This document shows, in pieces, positions 1 to 9,471 of a DNA stretch of 53,801 nucleotides. Position 1 is the stretch's first letter, and each line of letters opens with the position of its first letter. The DNA comes from Dickeya oryzae (GTDB taxonomy: Bacteria; Pseudomonadota; Gammaproteobacteria; Enterobacterales; Enterobacteriaceae), in assembly GCF_009372235.1 (NCBI RefSeq), contig NZ_ML762923.1, positions 1-53,801 of the forward strand, given 5' to 3'. The translations under genes and the position numbers were made by a program. Below the pieces are notes generated by a model that had not been told where the DNA came from, searched no databases, and was given only the letters and a program-made list of their open reading frames with translations.

Positions 1-1
1 A

Positions 2-76
2 TGGCTGGGGTACGAGGATTCGAACCTCGGGATGGCGGAATCAGAATCCGCTGCCTTACCGCTTGGCGATACCCCA
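2..76 (-). tRNA. tRNA-Gln (anticodon CTG)
   Basis: Read on the minus strand, this is a complete 75-nt cloverleaf starting TGGGGTATCGCC and ending in an encoded CCA. The T-arm GGTTCGAATCC is intact and the anticodon CTG sits in the loop GATTCTGATTC, so it decodes CAG. It is the last tRNA visible in a cluster transcribed from 481 toward 1, and the cluster may continue beyond the window. It differs from the neighbouring Gln tRNA mainly in the anticodon arm. Confidence 0.97.
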
Positions 77-114
77 ACAGGGTGCACATCGTAAGATGTG
101 TCTCACTAAATATA

Positions 115-189
115 TGGCTGGGGTACCAGGATTCGAACCTGGGAGTGGCGGGATCAAAACCCGCTGCCTTACCGCTTGGCGATACCCCA
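115..189 (-). tRNA. tRNA-Gln (anticodon TTG)
   Basis: A 75-nt minus-strand tRNA with the same acceptor stem and D-arm as the Gln gene at 2-76, an encoded CCA, and anticodon TTG (loop GGTTTTGATCC), so it reads CAA. It lies 38 bp upstream, in transcription order, of the CTG isoacceptor. The close similarity of the two genes points to an old tandem duplication. Confidence 0.97.
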
Positions 190-242
190 ATAAATTTTCG
201 CAACCCGAGTTGACGATTCGGTTTTCATACCGATTAAGACAA

Positions 243-327
243 TGGTGCGGGAGGCGAGACTTGAACTCGCACACCTTGCGGCGCCAGAACCTAAATCTGG
301 TGCGTCTACCAATTTCGCCACTCCCGC
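243..327 (-). tRNA. tRNA-Leu (anticodon TAG)
   Basis: An 85-nt class II tRNA with a long variable arm (GGCGCCGCAAGGTG region), acceptor GCGGGAG paired with CTCCCGC, an encoded CCA and anticodon TAG (loop GATTTAGGTTC). It reads CUA-type leucine codons. It corresponds by position to leuW of the E. coli metT-leuW-gln cluster and is separated from tRNA-Met by only 10 bp, so the two are surely co-transcribed. Confidence 0.97.
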
Positions 328-337
328 AGGGAAAAAA

Positions 338-414
338 TGGTGGCTACGACGGGAATCGAACCTGTGACCCCAGCATTATGAGTGCTGTGCTCTAACCAGC
401 TGAGCTACGTAGCC
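338..414 (-). tRNA. tRNA-Met (anticodon CAT, elongator type)
   Basis: A 77-nt tRNA starting GGCTACGTAGCTCAG with anticodon CAT in the loop ACTCATAATG and an encoded CCA. The G1-C72 pair and the absence of an initiator-type mismatched acceptor end mark it as elongator Met. It is the first gene of the cluster and lies just below the promoter at 453-481. By position it matches E. coli metT. Confidence 0.96.
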
Positions 415-452
415 ATCTTTTCCGCGTCACCTTCATCGGCGTTGCGGGGCGC

Positions 453-481
453 ATTATGCGGAGTTGGCCTTTTGGCGTCAA
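453..481 (-). promoter_or_regulatory. Promoter of the Met-Leu-Gln-Gln tRNA operon
   Basis: On the minus strand there is a -35 box TTGACG (476-481), a 17-bp spacer and a -10 box CATAAT (453-458). A GC-rich discriminator, GCGCCCCG, follows. A near-consensus sigma-70 promoter with a GC-rich discriminator is the hallmark of stable-RNA promoters under growth-rate and ppGpp control. That control is inferred from sequence only. Confidence 0.88.
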
Positions 482-585
482 CACATTTTTTCCCTAAAAA
501 CGGCGTATTCGAATTGTTTGTTTGGGTTATGAACAGTCTGGTGAGAAAAGCGTCAGAAAGCAGGCTTTTAACGGTATTACATAAG

Positions 586-611
586 AAAAACGGGCCGCGA
601 TTGGCCCGTTT
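586..611 (-). terminator. Rho-independent terminator after asnB
   Basis: On the minus strand, AACGGGCC and GGCCCGTT form an 8-bp GC-rich stem with a 6-nt loop, followed by a T run. It lies about 22 bp after the asnB stop codon and about 105 bp ahead of the tRNA promoter, so asnB and the tRNA cluster are separate units. Confidence 0.85.
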
Positions 612-632
612 AAAACAGTAAAATAAAGCGGG

Positions 633-2297
633 TTATTGGTAGGCGGATTGGTGCACGCCGACGGCACGGCCTGACGGGTCATCCATCTTTTTGAAGGATT
701 CATCCCATTCAATGGCTTTAGCTGACGAACAGGCTACTGACGGACCACCAGGGACGCATTCAGCCGCGCTTGGAACCGGGAACAGTTCTTCAAAAATTTC
801 GCGGTACAGGTAGCCTTCTTTGCTGGTCGGCGTGTTGTACGGGAAACGGAAGTGTGCGGTTTCCAGTTGCTGGTCGGTAACCTGTTTAGCGGCCACTTCT
901 TTGAGCGTATCAATCCAGCTGTAGCCAACACCGTCGGAGAACTGCTCTTTCTGGCGCCAGGCCACGCTGTGCGGCAGATAGGATTCGAAACATTCACGCA
1001 GAATGTGTTTTTCCATTTTGCCGTTACCGCACATTTTGTCTTTCGGGTTGATACGCATGGCGACGTCCAGGAATTTCTTATCCAGGAACGGTACGCGTGC
1101 TTCAACACCCCAGGCCGACATCGCTTTGTTCGCGCGGGCGCAGTCATACTGGTGCAGTGCCAGCAGTTTACGCACGGTTTCTTCATGGAACTCTTTCGCG
1201 TTCGGCGCTTTGTGGAAGTAGAGATAACCGCCGAAAACTTCGTCCGAACCTTCACCGGACAGCACCATTTTGATGCCCATAGCTTTAATTTTACGTGACA
1301 TCAGGTACATCGGCGTCGAGGCGCGGATAGTCGTGACGTCATAGGTTTCGATGTGATAAATCACGTCGCGGATAGCATCCAGACCTTCTTGTACCGTGAA
1401 ATGGATTTCGTGGTGCACCGTGCCGAGGTGTTCGGCAACATCACGTGCTGCTTTCAGGTCAGGCGCGCCTTCCAGTCCAACAGCGAAGGAGTGAAGCTGC
1501 GGCCACCAGGCTTCGCTGCGCTCGTCATCTTCCACGCGGCGGGCGGCGAATTTTTTGGTGATGGCGGAAATGACGGACGAATCCAGACCACCGGACAGCA
1601 GTACGCCGTAAGGCACATCGGACATCAGGTGGCTTTTCACGGACTCTTCCAGCGCTTCACGCAGTTCGGCGGCGTCGGTGACGTTATCTTTTACGTTGTC
1701 GTATTCGAACCAGTCACGGCGATAGTATTCACGAATTTCGCCATCCTGACTCCACAGGTAGCTACCTGCCGGGAATTCTTTGATAGTGCGGCATACCGGC
1801 ACCAGCGCTTTCATTTCAGAGGCGACATAAAAGTTGCCGTGCTCGTCATAACCCATATACAGCGGGATGATGCCCAGGTGATCGCGACCGATCAGGTAAG
1901 CGTCTTTTTCACTGTCATACAGCGCGAAGGCGAACATACCACGCAGTTCGTCCAGGAATTCCGGCCCTTTTTCCTGGTACAACGCCAGAATTACTTCACA
2001 GTCGGAACCGGTCTGGAACTGGTAGCGGTCGCCATATTGCTGACGCAGAGCCTGATGGTTATAAATTTCACCGTTCACGGCCAGAACGTGGGTGTGCGCC
2101 TGGTTGTAAAGGGGCTGCGCACCGGTGTTGACGTCGACAATAGACAGACGTTCATGCGCCAGAATGGCTTTGTCGCTGGCGTAAACACCGGACCAGTCTG
2201 GACCGCGATGGCGCATCAGACGGGACAACTCCAGCGCTTTTTTACGCAGTTCAACCGGGTCAGTTTTCAGATCAAGCACACCAAAAATAGAACACAT
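633..2297 (-). CDS. asnB: Asparagine synthase B (glutamine-hydrolysing)
   Basis: A 554-residue protein, the same length as E. coli AsnB. It makes asparagine from aspartate, ATP and glutamine in the cytoplasm. The N-terminal class II glutaminase domain starts MCSIFG, where Cys2 becomes the N-terminal nucleophile after Met removal. It also shows the family motifs RHRGPDWSG and NGEIYNH. The C-terminal synthetase domain carries the ATP-pyrophosphatase loop SGGLDSS at about residues 233-239 and the later GEGSDEVFGGY motif. It sits between the tRNA cluster and the nag operon as in E. coli, but nagD, which lies there in E. coli, is missing. A TTGACA at 2338-2343 on the minus strand lacks a well-spaced -10, so I call no promoter. 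Confidence 0.98.
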   Translation of the reverse strand: MCSIFGVLDLKTDPVELRKKALELSRLMRHRGPDWSGVYASDKAILAHERLSIVDVNTGAQPLYNQAHTHVLAVNGEIYNHQALRQQYGDRYQFQTGSDCEVILALYQEKGPEFLDELRGMFAFALYDSEKDAYLIGRDHLGIIPLYMGYDEHGNFYVASEMKALVPVCRTIKEFPAGSYLWSQDGEIREYYRRDWFEYDNVKDNVTDAAELREALEESVKSHLMSDVPYGVLLSGGLDSSVISAITKKFAARRVEDDERSEAWWPQLHSFAVGLEGAPDLKAARDVAEHLGTVHHEIHFTVQEGLDAIRDVIYHIETYDVTTIRASTPMYLMSRKIKAMGIKMVLSGEGSDEVFGGYLYFHKAPNAKEFHEETVRKLLALHQYDCARANKAMSAWGVEARVPFLDKKFLDVAMRINPKDKMCGNGKMEKHILRECFESYLPHSVAWRQKEQFSDGVGYSWIDTLKEVAAKQVTDQQLETAHFRFPYNTPTSKEGYLYREIFEELFPVPSAAECVPGGPSVACSSAKAIEWDESFKKMDDPSGRAVGVHQSAYQ

Positions 2298-2540
2298 ACC
2301 AAAGGCTCCCTATATTCACGCATCACAACGTGAAAACTGTCAAAGTGTATGGCTGTAAGCAGCGGTTTTCCTTACCGGGTAGTATTGCTATGGGTCGGTC
2401 GCCGCCGTGTCGGTAACACTGATTTAGCATCAAAAGGGGATGCTAATTCAATATCATTTAATGAAAAAAGCCATTGTGATGGTGAATATGTAATTTTGGA
2501 CGTGATTTATTGTGGTTTATTCACAATGACTGAAAAGAGA

Positions 2541-2573
2541 GGCCGGATTTTTAGCGATCTCATAATCCGGCCT
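2541..2573 (-). terminator. Terminator at the end of the nagBAC operon
   Basis: GGCCGGATT (2541-2549) pairs with AATCCGGCC (2564-2572), about 20 bp past the nagC stop. The downstream tract on the minus strand is only moderately T-rich (TCTCTTTTC), so efficiency is uncertain. The rest of the 294-bp gap up to asnB (2298-2540) holds asnB leader and promoter DNA and no gene that I can support. Confidence 0.65.
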
Positions 2574-2591
2574 TATAGCAAAAACCAAAAC

Positions 2592-3815
2592 TTACTGATT
2601 TTCAAGCAGACGTTGCAGCAATACACCATTAAGCATGGCGCGTTTTACCAGCGCAAAAGCGCCGATGGCAGACAAATGCTGCAATTCGGAGACGACGACG
2701 GGCAGGTTTTGCCGGAAATCTTTTAGCACCTGCGTATTGATGCAACGCTCAATGGCTGGCAACAGAATTTTGTCTGCGGCGGTAATTTCACCGGCGATAA
2801 CGACCCGTTGGGGGTTAAACAGGTTAACGGCAATTGCGATAGCTTTGCCCAGTTGCTGCCCGGCGGCTTCAATCAGTTCTTTGGCCAGGCGATCGCCTTT
2901 GACTGCCGCTTTACAGATGGAGGCAATCTGGCAGTCATCGAGCGTCAGTTTGCTGGGGAAACCTTGTTGCAGCAAATGACGAACCCGCTGTTCCAGCGCA
3001 CCGTTGGATACTACCGTTTCAAGGCAACCAAAGTTGCCGCAGTGGCAGCGATCACCCAAGGGGTCAATCTGGATGTGACCTATCTCCCCCACATTGCTGT
3101 TGCTGCCGAGGAAGATTTTGCCGTTGACGAGAATACCGGCACCTACGCCGCGATGAACCCGCACCAGTAACGAGTCCTGACAGTCGCGGGTGGCGCCAAA
3201 ATAGTGCTCGGCCAGAGCCAGACTGCGGATATCGTGACCAACAAAACTGTGTACGTTAAAACGCTGTTCGAGGTTGTCAACCAGCGGCCAGTTATCCACA
3301 CTGATATGCGGCATATAACGTACTACACCGGCAATCGGGTCCACCAACCCCGGTAACACCACTGAAATCGCGATTAATTCGCGGATTCGGCGCTGATGAC
3401 GGGTGATGAATTGATCAATCACGGTGAATAAAGCACTTTCCAGCGTTTCCTGGGTATTTTCCGGCAGGTTGCAGTGCTCTTCTTCCAGCCGTTTGCCCTG
3501 TAAATCGTATAAGGCGAGGGTGGCATCGTGGCGACCGAGTCGCACTGCCACGGTATGAAACGGTCGTGTTTCAGAAATGATGGAAATAGCGCGACGTCCA
3601 CCGGTTGATGCCTGCTGATCCACTTCCTTGATAAGACCACGCTCCAGCAACTGGCGGGTAATTTTGGTGACGCTGGCGGGAGCAAGCTGGCTCTGTTCTG
3701 AAATCTGAATTCGGGAGATAGGGCCTTGCTGGTCAATCAGGCGGTACACGACCGCACTGTTGAGTTGTTTAACCAGATCGATATTCCCTATCTGGGTTTG
3801 TCCGCCTGTGGTCAT
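2592..3815 (-). CDS. nagC: N-acetylglucosamine repressor NagC (ROK family)
   Basis: A 407-residue ROK-family regulator; E. coli NagC has 406. An N-terminal winged helix-turn-helix (about residues 15-80, with SRIQISEQSQLAPASVTK) precedes the sugar-binding ROK fold. Later comes a zinc-type motif, HIQIDPLGDRCHCGNFGCLE. The family represses nag genes and releases DNA on binding GlcNAc-6-phosphate. It lies 29 bp after nagA in the same direction, so it is the last gene of nagB-nagA-nagC and likely autoregulated through the operon promoter. In E. coli nagD follows nagC; here a terminator follows directly. Confidence 0.97.
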   Translation of the reverse strand: MTTGGQTQIGNIDLVKQLNSAVVYRLIDQQGPISRIQISEQSQLAPASVTKITRQLLERGLIKEVDQQASTGGRRAISIISETRPFHTVAVRLGRHDATLALYDLQGKRLEEEHCNLPENTQETLESALFTVIDQFITRHQRRIRELIAISVVLPGLVDPIAGVVRYMPHISVDNWPLVDNLEQRFNVHSFVGHDIRSLALAEHYFGATRDCQDSLLVRVHRGVGAGILVNGKIFLGSNSNVGEIGHIQIDPLGDRCHCGNFGCLETVVSNGALEQRVRHLLQQGFPSKLTLDDCQIASICKAAVKGDRLAKELIEAAGQQLGKAIAIAVNLFNPQRVVIAGEITAADKILLPAIERCINTQVLKDFRQNLPVVVSELQHLSAIGAFALVKRAMLNGVLLQRLLENQ

Positions 3816-3844
3816 GACGCGTTACTCGTGTCGATGCAATACGC

Positions 3845-4996
3845 TTACGATTTGCGAAAGACTTCTTCACCATTCACAAACGTACTGAGGATGTCAAAAT
3901 CGCGGGTAAACGCCGTCAGGTTTGCTACTTTTCCTGTTTCAATGCTTCCCAGTCGGCATGCTTCGCCGATGGCTCTTGCCGGATAGAGCGTTGCCATTCT
4001 CAGCGCTTCATCCAGAGCGATACCCGCGTGTTCTACGCAATTGCGTACGGCATCGATCATGGTGAGAGCCGAACCGCTCAGGGTGCCATTCTCATCTACA
4101 CAGATGCCGTCGCGGTAGTATATGGTTTTACCGGCAAATGTGAACTGGTCGATAGTGGAACCCGCAGGTGCCGTAGCGTCGGTGACCAGCACCAGCTTGT
4201 CGCCCTTGATGCGTTTGCTGTTACGGATAGTCGCCCAACTGACATGATGACCATCGGCAATGATACCGCAATAGACTTCTGGTGCGTCATAGACGGCACC
4301 GACCAGACCGGGTTCACGGCCGGTAACGGGGGGCATGGCGTTAAACAGGTGGGTAGCAAAGCGGATCCCGGCAGCAAAACCCCCTTTGGCCTGTTCCCAG
4401 GTGGCATGAGAGTGCCCGGCGGATACGACGATACCTGCATCGCTCAACTGCCTTATCACGCTGTCTGGCACCATTTCCGGTGCCAGCGTGACCTTGCTAA
4501 TGACATCGGCATTGTCACACAGATAAGCCACCAGCTCATCGTCCGGCTGGCGGATAAAACTGGCGTCATGGGTGCCTTTTTTTATCGGGTTAAGCCACGG
4601 GCCTTCCAGATGCAACCCCAGCGCCTGATGGCGGTGCTGAGCAAGCCAGGCACGCATGACGCCGATGCTGTGGCGCATGAATTCATCAGAGGAGGTGATA
4701 AGCGTCGGTAAGAAACTGGTGCAGCCGGATTTTTCGTTGGCCTTCTGCATGGCTTCCAGTGTTTGGACGCAAAGGCTGCTCAGCGCGTCATTGAACTGAA
4801 CGCCGCCGCAGCCATTCAATTGCAGGTCGATAAAGCCAGGGGCCAGTAGCGCACCGGCAAGATCACGCCGGGGTAGCGTGTCAGGCAGTTCATGTGCCGG
4901 GCATACCGCCTCGATCAATCCATCGGCGACGACGACGGCATAACCGTCAAGGATCTGGTGGCCGGTAAAAACACGACCATTGATTAAAGCGAACAT
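3845..4996 (-). CDS. nagA: N-acetylglucosamine-6-phosphate deacetylase
   Basis: A 383-residue amidohydrolase (E. coli NagA has 382). It removes acetate from GlcNAc-6-P to give glucosamine-6-P, the substrate of NagB next door. Visible metal and catalytic elements are HLEGPW (metal-ligand Glu), GHSHATWEQ and THLFNAM (His ligands) and the catalytic Asp in LVTDATAP. It lies 22 bp after nagB and 29 bp before nagC. Gene order and spacing are those of the standard nagBAC operon. Confidence 0.98.
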   Translation of the reverse strand: MFALINGRVFTGHQILDGYAVVVADGLIEAVCPAHELPDTLPRRDLAGALLAPGFIDLQLNGCGGVQFNDALSSLCVQTLEAMQKANEKSGCTSFLPTLITSSDEFMRHSIGVMRAWLAQHRHQALGLHLEGPWLNPIKKGTHDASFIRQPDDELVAYLCDNADVISKVTLAPEMVPDSVIRQLSDAGIVVSAGHSHATWEQAKGGFAAGIRFATHLFNAMPPVTGREPGLVGAVYDAPEVYCGIIADGHHVSWATIRNSKRIKGDKLVLVTDATAPAGSTIDQFTFAGKTIYYRDGICVDENGTLSGSALTMIDAVRNCVEHAGIALDEALRMATLYPARAIGEACRLGSIETGKVANLTAFTRDFDILSTFVNGEEVFRKS

Positions 4997-5018
4997 CTCT
5001 AAGCTCCTGGCTCACCGA

Positions 5019-5819
5019 TTACAGATTTTGGATATTTTCAGCTTCCAGCTCGCGGAAATATTTCACGGTCTTCACTTTTAATTCCATGGTGGAAGGCTCA
5101 TCGCACACCATCAGCGCTTTAGCGTGCAACTGCAGGCAACTGATGGTCCACATGTGATTCACATTGCCTTCTACCGCCGCCTGAAGCGCCTGTGCCTTAT
5201 GACGGCCGCTAACCAGAATCATGACTTCTTCTGCATCCAGCAGCGTACCCACGCCGACTGTCAGGGCGTATTTAGGCACCTGGCTAACATCGCCGTCGAA
5301 GAAACGGGAATTGGCGATACGGGTCTCTTCCGTCAGCGTTTTGATACGGGTACGGGATACCAGAGAAGACGCCGGTTCGTTAAAAGCGATATGACCATCG
5401 TTGCCGACGCCGCCCATGAACAGATGAATCTTGCCGTAAGACTTGATTTTTTCTTCATAACGCTGACACTCAGCAGCGATATCTTCCGCGTTGCCATTCA
5501 ACAGGTTAATGTTTCCTTCCGGAATATCAACGTGATTGAAAAAATTCTGGTACATAAAGGTGCGGTAGCTTTCCGGGTGGTCCGCCGGTAGCCCGACGTA
5601 TTCATCCATGTTGAAGGTAACAACATGCTTAAAGCTGATCTGACCTGCGTTATATAGCGCAATCAGCGCTTTGTAGGCTTCCAGCGGTGAGCTGCCGGTT
5701 GGCAGACCGAGCACGAACGGGCGTTCTGCCGTTGGGTTGAAAGCATTGATGCGCTCGACAATATAACGGGCGGCCCATTTGCCAACCTCGGCGGGGGTCG
5801 TTAGTGGAATCAGTCTCAT
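5019..5819 (-). CDS. nagB: Glucosamine-6-phosphate deaminase
   Basis: A 266-residue enzyme, identical in length to E. coli NagB. It converts glucosamine-6-P to fructose-6-P and ammonia, the last step that feeds amino sugars into glycolysis. I start it at the ATG giving MRLIPLTT, 11 codons inside the longest frame: GGAG precedes that ATG and the family begins there. Motifs include LGLPTGSSP (phosphate loop), FNMDEYVG (catalytic Asp) and [15 protein letters not shown]. It is the first gene of nagBAC and is divergent from nagE across a shared control region. Confidence 0.98.
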   Translation of the reverse strand: MRLIPLTTPAEVGKWAARYIVERINAFNPTAERPFVLGLPTGSSPLEAYKALIALYNAGQISFKHVVTFNMDEYVGLPADHPESYRTFMYQNFFNHVDIPEGNINLLNGNAEDIAAECQRYEEKIKSYGKIHLFMGGVGNDGHIAFNEPASSLVSRTRIKTLTEETRIANSRFFDGDVSQVPKYALTVGVGTLLDAEEVMILVSGRHKAQALQAAVEGNVNHMWTISCLQLHAKALMVCDEPSTMELKVKTVKYFRELEAENIQNL

Positions 5820-5925
5820 GGTGCTCTCCTCAGGCAATCGGTTAGCTATCATCGGGTAGTCGCAGCCAGATAGATTGGCTGCCAGGTACTATGCCGATGC
5901 GATGTGTCGGTGTTTATCTGGGGGT

Positions 5926-5953
5926 AGTGTAGCGTGTTTTTTTTAGTCTTGAA
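5926..5953 (-). promoter_or_regulatory. Candidate nagB promoter
   Basis: On the minus strand, TTCAAG (5948-5953) and TACACT (5926-5931) are separated by 16 bp. This would place transcription start about 100 bp upstream of the nagB ATG. The -35 is weak and the spacer one short, which fits a promoter that needs CRP. Confidence 0.45.
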
Positions 5954-5998
5954 ATAAGTTGTGTTAATGTAGCGCCATAAACTTTTAATATGTGCGTT

Positions 5999-6020
5999 TG
6001 TGGTGATTATTATCACATAA
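5999..6020. promoter_or_regulatory. CRP-cAMP binding site between nagB and nagE
   Basis: GGTGA (6002-6006), a 6-bp spacer and TCACA (6013-6017) match 9 of 10 core positions of the CRP consensus TGTGA-N6-TCACA. E. coli has a CRP site in the same interval that activates both nagB and nagE, so position supports the call. Confidence 0.75.
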
Positions 6021-6146
6021 TTACTGTTATTAATTTGCGTGGCGAATTATTTTTTTGGCACTCTGGTCAGGCCCACATGGCTGGCGGGTGATTTGGTAAC
6101 AAGGCTGACAGACAATTTATTGCCCGTAAGGGAAAGAGAGGGGAAG

Positions 6147-7619
6147 GTGAGTACACTCGGTTATTTACAAAAAGTAGGCCGTGCGTTGATGGTGCCGGTC
6201 GCTACATTGCCCGCAGCCGCCATCCTGATGGGGGTGGGGTACTGGATAGACCCGGTTGGCTGGGGGAGTGAAAACGCGCTGGCAGCGTTGTTGATCAAGT
6301 CTGGTGCGGCGATTATCGAACATATGGCGGTGCTGTTTGCTGTCGGTGTCGCCTACGGTATGTCTAAGGACAAAGACGGTGCGGCGGCGCTGTCCGGGTT
6401 TGTCGGTTATCTGGTGTTGACTACGCTATGCTCGCCTGCGGCGGTATCGATGATTCAGCATATCCCGCTGGCAGAGGTACCCAAGGCATTTAGCAAGATT
6501 GAAAACCAATTCATCGGTATCCTGGTCGGCGTGATTTCCGCCGAGTTGTATAACCGCTACAGCCAGGTTGAATTGCCCAAAGCACTCTCTTTCTTCAACG
6601 GTCGCCGACTGGTGCCGATTCTGGTATCGGTGCTGATGATTGTGGTGGCGTTTGTGCTGATGTACGTCTGGCCGGTGATTTATAACGCACTGGTTTCCTT
6701 TGGCGAACATATCCAGCAGATGGGGTCGGTAGGGGCGGGTATTTATGCCTTCTTTAACCGCTTGTTGATTCCGGTCGGGTTGCATCATGCACTGAATTCA
6801 GTGTTCTGGTTTGATGTGGCGGGCATTAACGATATCCCCAACTTCCTGAGCGGGCAGCAGGCGATTGATGCAGGCAAAGCGATCCCGGGCATTACCGGGC
6901 GTTATCAGGCCGGTTTCTTCCCTATCATGATGTTTGGTTTGCCGGGTGCGGCACTGGCGATTTATCACTGTGCGCGTCCTGAAAACCGCAGCCGTGTGGC
7001 GGGCATTATGGTGGCAGCAGCGTTTGCCGCCTTCTTCACTGGTATTACTGAACCACTGGAATTCTCCTTCATGTTTGTTGCGCCGGTGCTGTATGTGCTG
7101 CACGCGTTGTTGACCGGGATTTCAGTATTCATCGCGGCCAGCATGCACTGGATTGCCGGTTTTGGTTTCAGTGCTGGTTTGGTGGACCTGGTGCTTTCTA
7201 CACGTAACCCGCTGGCGACACATTGGTACATGTTGCTGCTCCAGGGTGTGGTGTTCTTCGCCATTTATTATGTGGTGTTCCGCTTTACCATTACCCGGTT
7301 TAACCTGATGACGCCGGGACGTGAAGCGATTGCGACCCAGTCCTCAACGGAGGGGACTACCGCTCCTGCGGGTAATACCCAATCGGTGGCGAAAGGGTAT
7401 TTGCAGGCCATCGGCGGTAAAGATAATCTGACCGGCATCGACGCTTGTATCACTCGTTTGCGCCTGAGCGTGAAAGATTCGAGCCTGGTGGATGAATCGG
7501 CGGCACGTCAGTTAGGGGCTGCGGGTGTGATTCGTCTTAACAAGCAAAGCGTGCAGATTGTGGTTGGCACCCAGGCCGAGAATATCGCCGCCGCCTTGCG
7601 TGAGGTTTCACAGGAATAA
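6147..7619 (+). CDS. nagE: PTS N-acetylglucosamine transporter, EIIC-EIIB only
   Basis: I start this at GTG 6147 behind a purine-rich AGAGAGGGGAA ribosome site; the protein then opens [14 protein letters not shown], a typical EIIC N terminus, with 490 residues. The longer frame from 6039 would add 36 non-conserved residues. Residues 1 to about 390 form the membrane EIIC domain, including the GITEPLEF signature loop. The C-terminal EIIB domain carries the phosphocysteine in DACITRLRL (Cys434). The protein ends there; E. coli NagE has about 648 residues because an EIIA domain follows. Phosphate must therefore come from a separate EIIA, probably EIIA-Glc (Crr), which is an inference. Divergence from nagBAC supports GlcNAc as substrate. 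Confidence 0.88.
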   Translation: MSTLGYLQKVGRALMVPVATLPAAAILMGVGYWIDPVGWGSENALAALLIKSGAAIIEHMAVLFAVGVAYGMSKDKDGAAALSGFVGYLVLTTLCSPAAVSMIQHIPLAEVPKAFSKIENQFIGILVGVISAELYNRYSQVELPKALSFFNGRRLVPILVSVLMIVVAFVLMYVWPVIYNALVSFGEHIQQMGSVGAGIYAFFNRLLIPVGLHHALNSVFWFDVAGINDIPNFLSGQQAIDAGKAIPGITGRYQAGFFPIMMFGLPGAALAIYHCARPENRSRVAGIMVAAAFAAFFTGITEPLEFSFMFVAPVLYVLHALLTGISVFIAASMHWIAGFGFSAGLVDLVLSTRNPLATHWYMLLLQGVVFFAIYYVVFRFTITRFNLMTPGREAIATQSSTEGTTAPAGNTQSVAKGYLQAIGGKDNLTGIDACITRLRLSVKDSSLVDESAARQLGAAGVIRLNKQSVQIVVGTQAENIAAALREVSQE

Positions 7620-7655
7620 TTCGGCTGGCGTCATCATCGCCGTCTGATATCGATA

Positions 7656-7690
7656 AACGGAGTGTGCCTGCAAGCACGCTCCGTTTTTTT
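7656..7690 (+). terminator. Terminator after nagE
   Basis: AACGGAGTGTGC and GCACGCTCCGTT form a 12-bp stem with a short loop, followed by seven T. It lies 37 bp after the nagE stop and separates nagE from glnS. No remnant of an EIIA coding region is visible between the stop and this hairpin. Confidence 0.9.
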
Positions 7691-7786
7691 ATCTTGAATT
7701 TTCATGAAACAAACGGTTGTTTCCCAGCGTGGCTTGTTGGATCATTAGTGGTTAAGGGTTGTTTTTTCGCATTTGAGGAACCAAGC

Positions 7787-9445
7787 ATGAGTGAGGCTGA
7801 AGCCCGCCCAACCAACTTTATTCGTCAGATCATTGATGAAGATCTGGCTACCGGTAAACACGACAGCATTCAGACGCGTTTTCCTCCAGAGCCGAACGGC
7901 TATCTTCATATCGGCCACGCTAAATCTATCTGTCTGAACTTCGGTATCGCTGAAGATTACCACGGCAAGTGCAACCTGCGCTTTGATGATACCAACCCGG
8001 TAAAAGAAGATATCGAGTACGTTGAGTCCATCAAACATGATGTTCAGTGGCTGGGTTTCTCCTGGGGCGGCAATGTTCGCTATTCGTCGGATTATTTTGA
8101 TCAGTTGCATATGTATGCCGTTGAACTGATCAATAAAGGGTTGGCGTATGTCGATGAGCTGACGCCGGAACAGATTCGCGAATATCGCGGCACGCTGACT
8201 TCACCTGGCAAAAATAGCCCGTACCGCGATCGCCGTGTTGACGAGAACCTGGCGCTGTTTGAAAAAATGCGCAATGGCGGGTTCGCTGAAGGTGCTGCTT
8301 GCCTGCGTGCTAAAATCGACATGGCATCACCGTTTATCGTGATGCGCGACCCGGTGCTGTATCGCATCAAATTCGCCGAGCATCATCAGACTGGCAATAA
8401 GTGGTGCATCTACCCGATGTACGACTTCACCCACTGCATTTCTGATGCGCTGGAAGGTATTACACACTCACTGTGTACGCTGGAGTTTCAGGATAACCGC
8501 CGCTTGTATGATTGGGTGCTGGATAACATCAGCATTCCTGCTCACCCGCGTCAGTACGAGTTTTCCCGCCTGAACCTGGAATATGCGGTCATGTCCAAGC
8601 GGAAGCTGAACCAACTGGTGAGTGAGAAGATAGTCGAAGGCTGGAGCGATCCGCGTATGCCGACCATCTCTGGTTTACGTCGTCGTGGCTATACAGCTGC
8701 TTCTATTCGTGAATTCTGCCGCCGCATTGGCGTGACCAAGCAGGATAACACCGTAGAAATGGCGGCACTCGAGTCGTGCATTCGTGATGATCTCAACGAG
8801 AATGCACCACGTGCGATGGCCGTGCTGGATCCTGTAAAAGTGGTGATTGAGAACCTGCCTGAAGGCCATGAAGAGTGGCTGAGCATGCCCAACCATCCGA
8901 ATAAGCCGGAGATGGGAACACGACAGGTTGCCTTCAGTCGTGAAGTGTATATCGATCGCGCTGATTTCCGTGAAGAAGCCAATAAGCAGTACAAACGTTT
9001 GGTGCTCGGCAAAGAAGTCCGTCTGCGCAATGCGTATGTCATTAAGGCTGAACGTATTGATAAAGATGAGCAGGGTGTGATCACCACAATTTACTGCCGC
9101 TGTGATACGGAAACCCTGAGCAAGGATCCGGCTGACGGCCGTAAAGTGAAAGGCGTGATCCACTGGGTATCTGCCGCTCACGCGCTGCCCGCGCAGTTCC
9201 GTCTGTATGATCGCCTGTTTAGTGTGGCGAACCCTGGCGGAGCGGAGGATTTTCTCTCCACCATCAATCCTGATTCGCTGAGTATTGCTCAGGGTTTTGT
9301 CGAAGCCAGCCTGGGTAATGCCGAGGTCGAAAAAGCCTATCAGTTTGAGCGTGAAGGGTATTTCTGCGCGGATCGCGTGTATTCTCGTCCTGATCATCTG
9401 GTATTCAACCGGACAGTAGGATTGCGTGACAGTTGGGCGGGTTAA
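7787..9445 (+). CDS. glnS: Glutaminyl-tRNA synthetase
   Basis: A 552-residue class I aminoacyl-tRNA synthetase (E. coli GlnS has 554) that charges tRNA-Gln, including the two Gln tRNAs in this window. The start is the ATG at 7787, giving [16 protein letters not shown], preceded by TTGAGGAA. A longer frame from 7664 overlaps the nagE terminator and is not credible. The ATP signatures are [15 protein letters not shown] (HIGH) at about residues 34-48 and VMSKRKL (KMSKS equivalent). The C-terminal part forms the anticodon-binding beta barrels. It is a single-gene unit ending in a bidirectional terminator shared with fur. Confidence 0.98.
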   Translation: MSEAEARPTNFIRQIIDEDLATGKHDSIQTRFPPEPNGYLHIGHAKSICLNFGIAEDYHGKCNLRFDDTNPVKEDIEYVESIKHDVQWLGFSWGGNVRYSSDYFDQLHMYAVELINKGLAYVDELTPEQIREYRGTLTSPGKNSPYRDRRVDENLALFEKMRNGGFAEGAACLRAKIDMASPFIVMRDPVLYRIKFAEHHQTGNKWCIYPMYDFTHCISDALEGITHSLCTLEFQDNRRLYDWVLDNISIPAHPRQYEFSRLNLEYAVMSKRKLNQLVSEKIVEGWSDPRMPTISGLRRRGYTAASIREFCRRIGVTKQDNTVEMAALESCIRDDLNENAPRAMAVLDPVKVVIENLPEGHEEWLSMPNHPNKPEMGTRQVAFSREVYIDRADFREEANKQYKRLVLGKEVRLRNAYVIKAERIDKDEQGVITTIYCRCDTETLSKDPADGRKVKGVIHWVSAAHALPAQFRLYDRLFSVANPGGAEDFLSTINPDSLSIAQGFVEASLGNAEVEKAYQFEREGYFCADRVYSRPDHLVFNRTVGLRDSWAG

Positions 9446-9471
9446 TCACCGCCTGATGGTGGGTACAAGAT

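Larger units (their letters stand above)
5820..6146. promoter_or_regulatory. nagB-nagE divergent control region
   Basis: A 327-bp AT-rich intergenic stretch between divergent genes. It holds a probable nagB promoter (5926-5953) and a good CRP site (5999-6020). The tract at 5937-5959, T-rich then GAAATAAG, loosely resembles the T-run/A-run symmetry of NagC boxes, but I cannot score it against a matrix. In E. coli paired NagC operators loop this region, and the same is likely here. No clear nagE -35/-10 pair was found. Confidence 0.7.

Noticed and set aside
1-395. Short frames covering the tRNA cluster
   Set aside because: They read the antisense strand of four clear tRNA genes and repeat the same peptide only because the tRNAs are alike.
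1353-2333. A 326-residue plus-strand frame opposite asnB
   Set aside because: Antisense to asnB; the sequence has no coherent protein features.
6039-6146. An upstream GTG start for nagE
   Set aside because: The extra 36 residues are not of EIIC type and overlap the control region near the CRP site; GTG 6147 has a better ribosome site and fits the family.
7664-7786. An upstream start for glnS
   Set aside because: The extension runs through the nagE terminator hairpin, and the family starts at [11 protein letters not shown].
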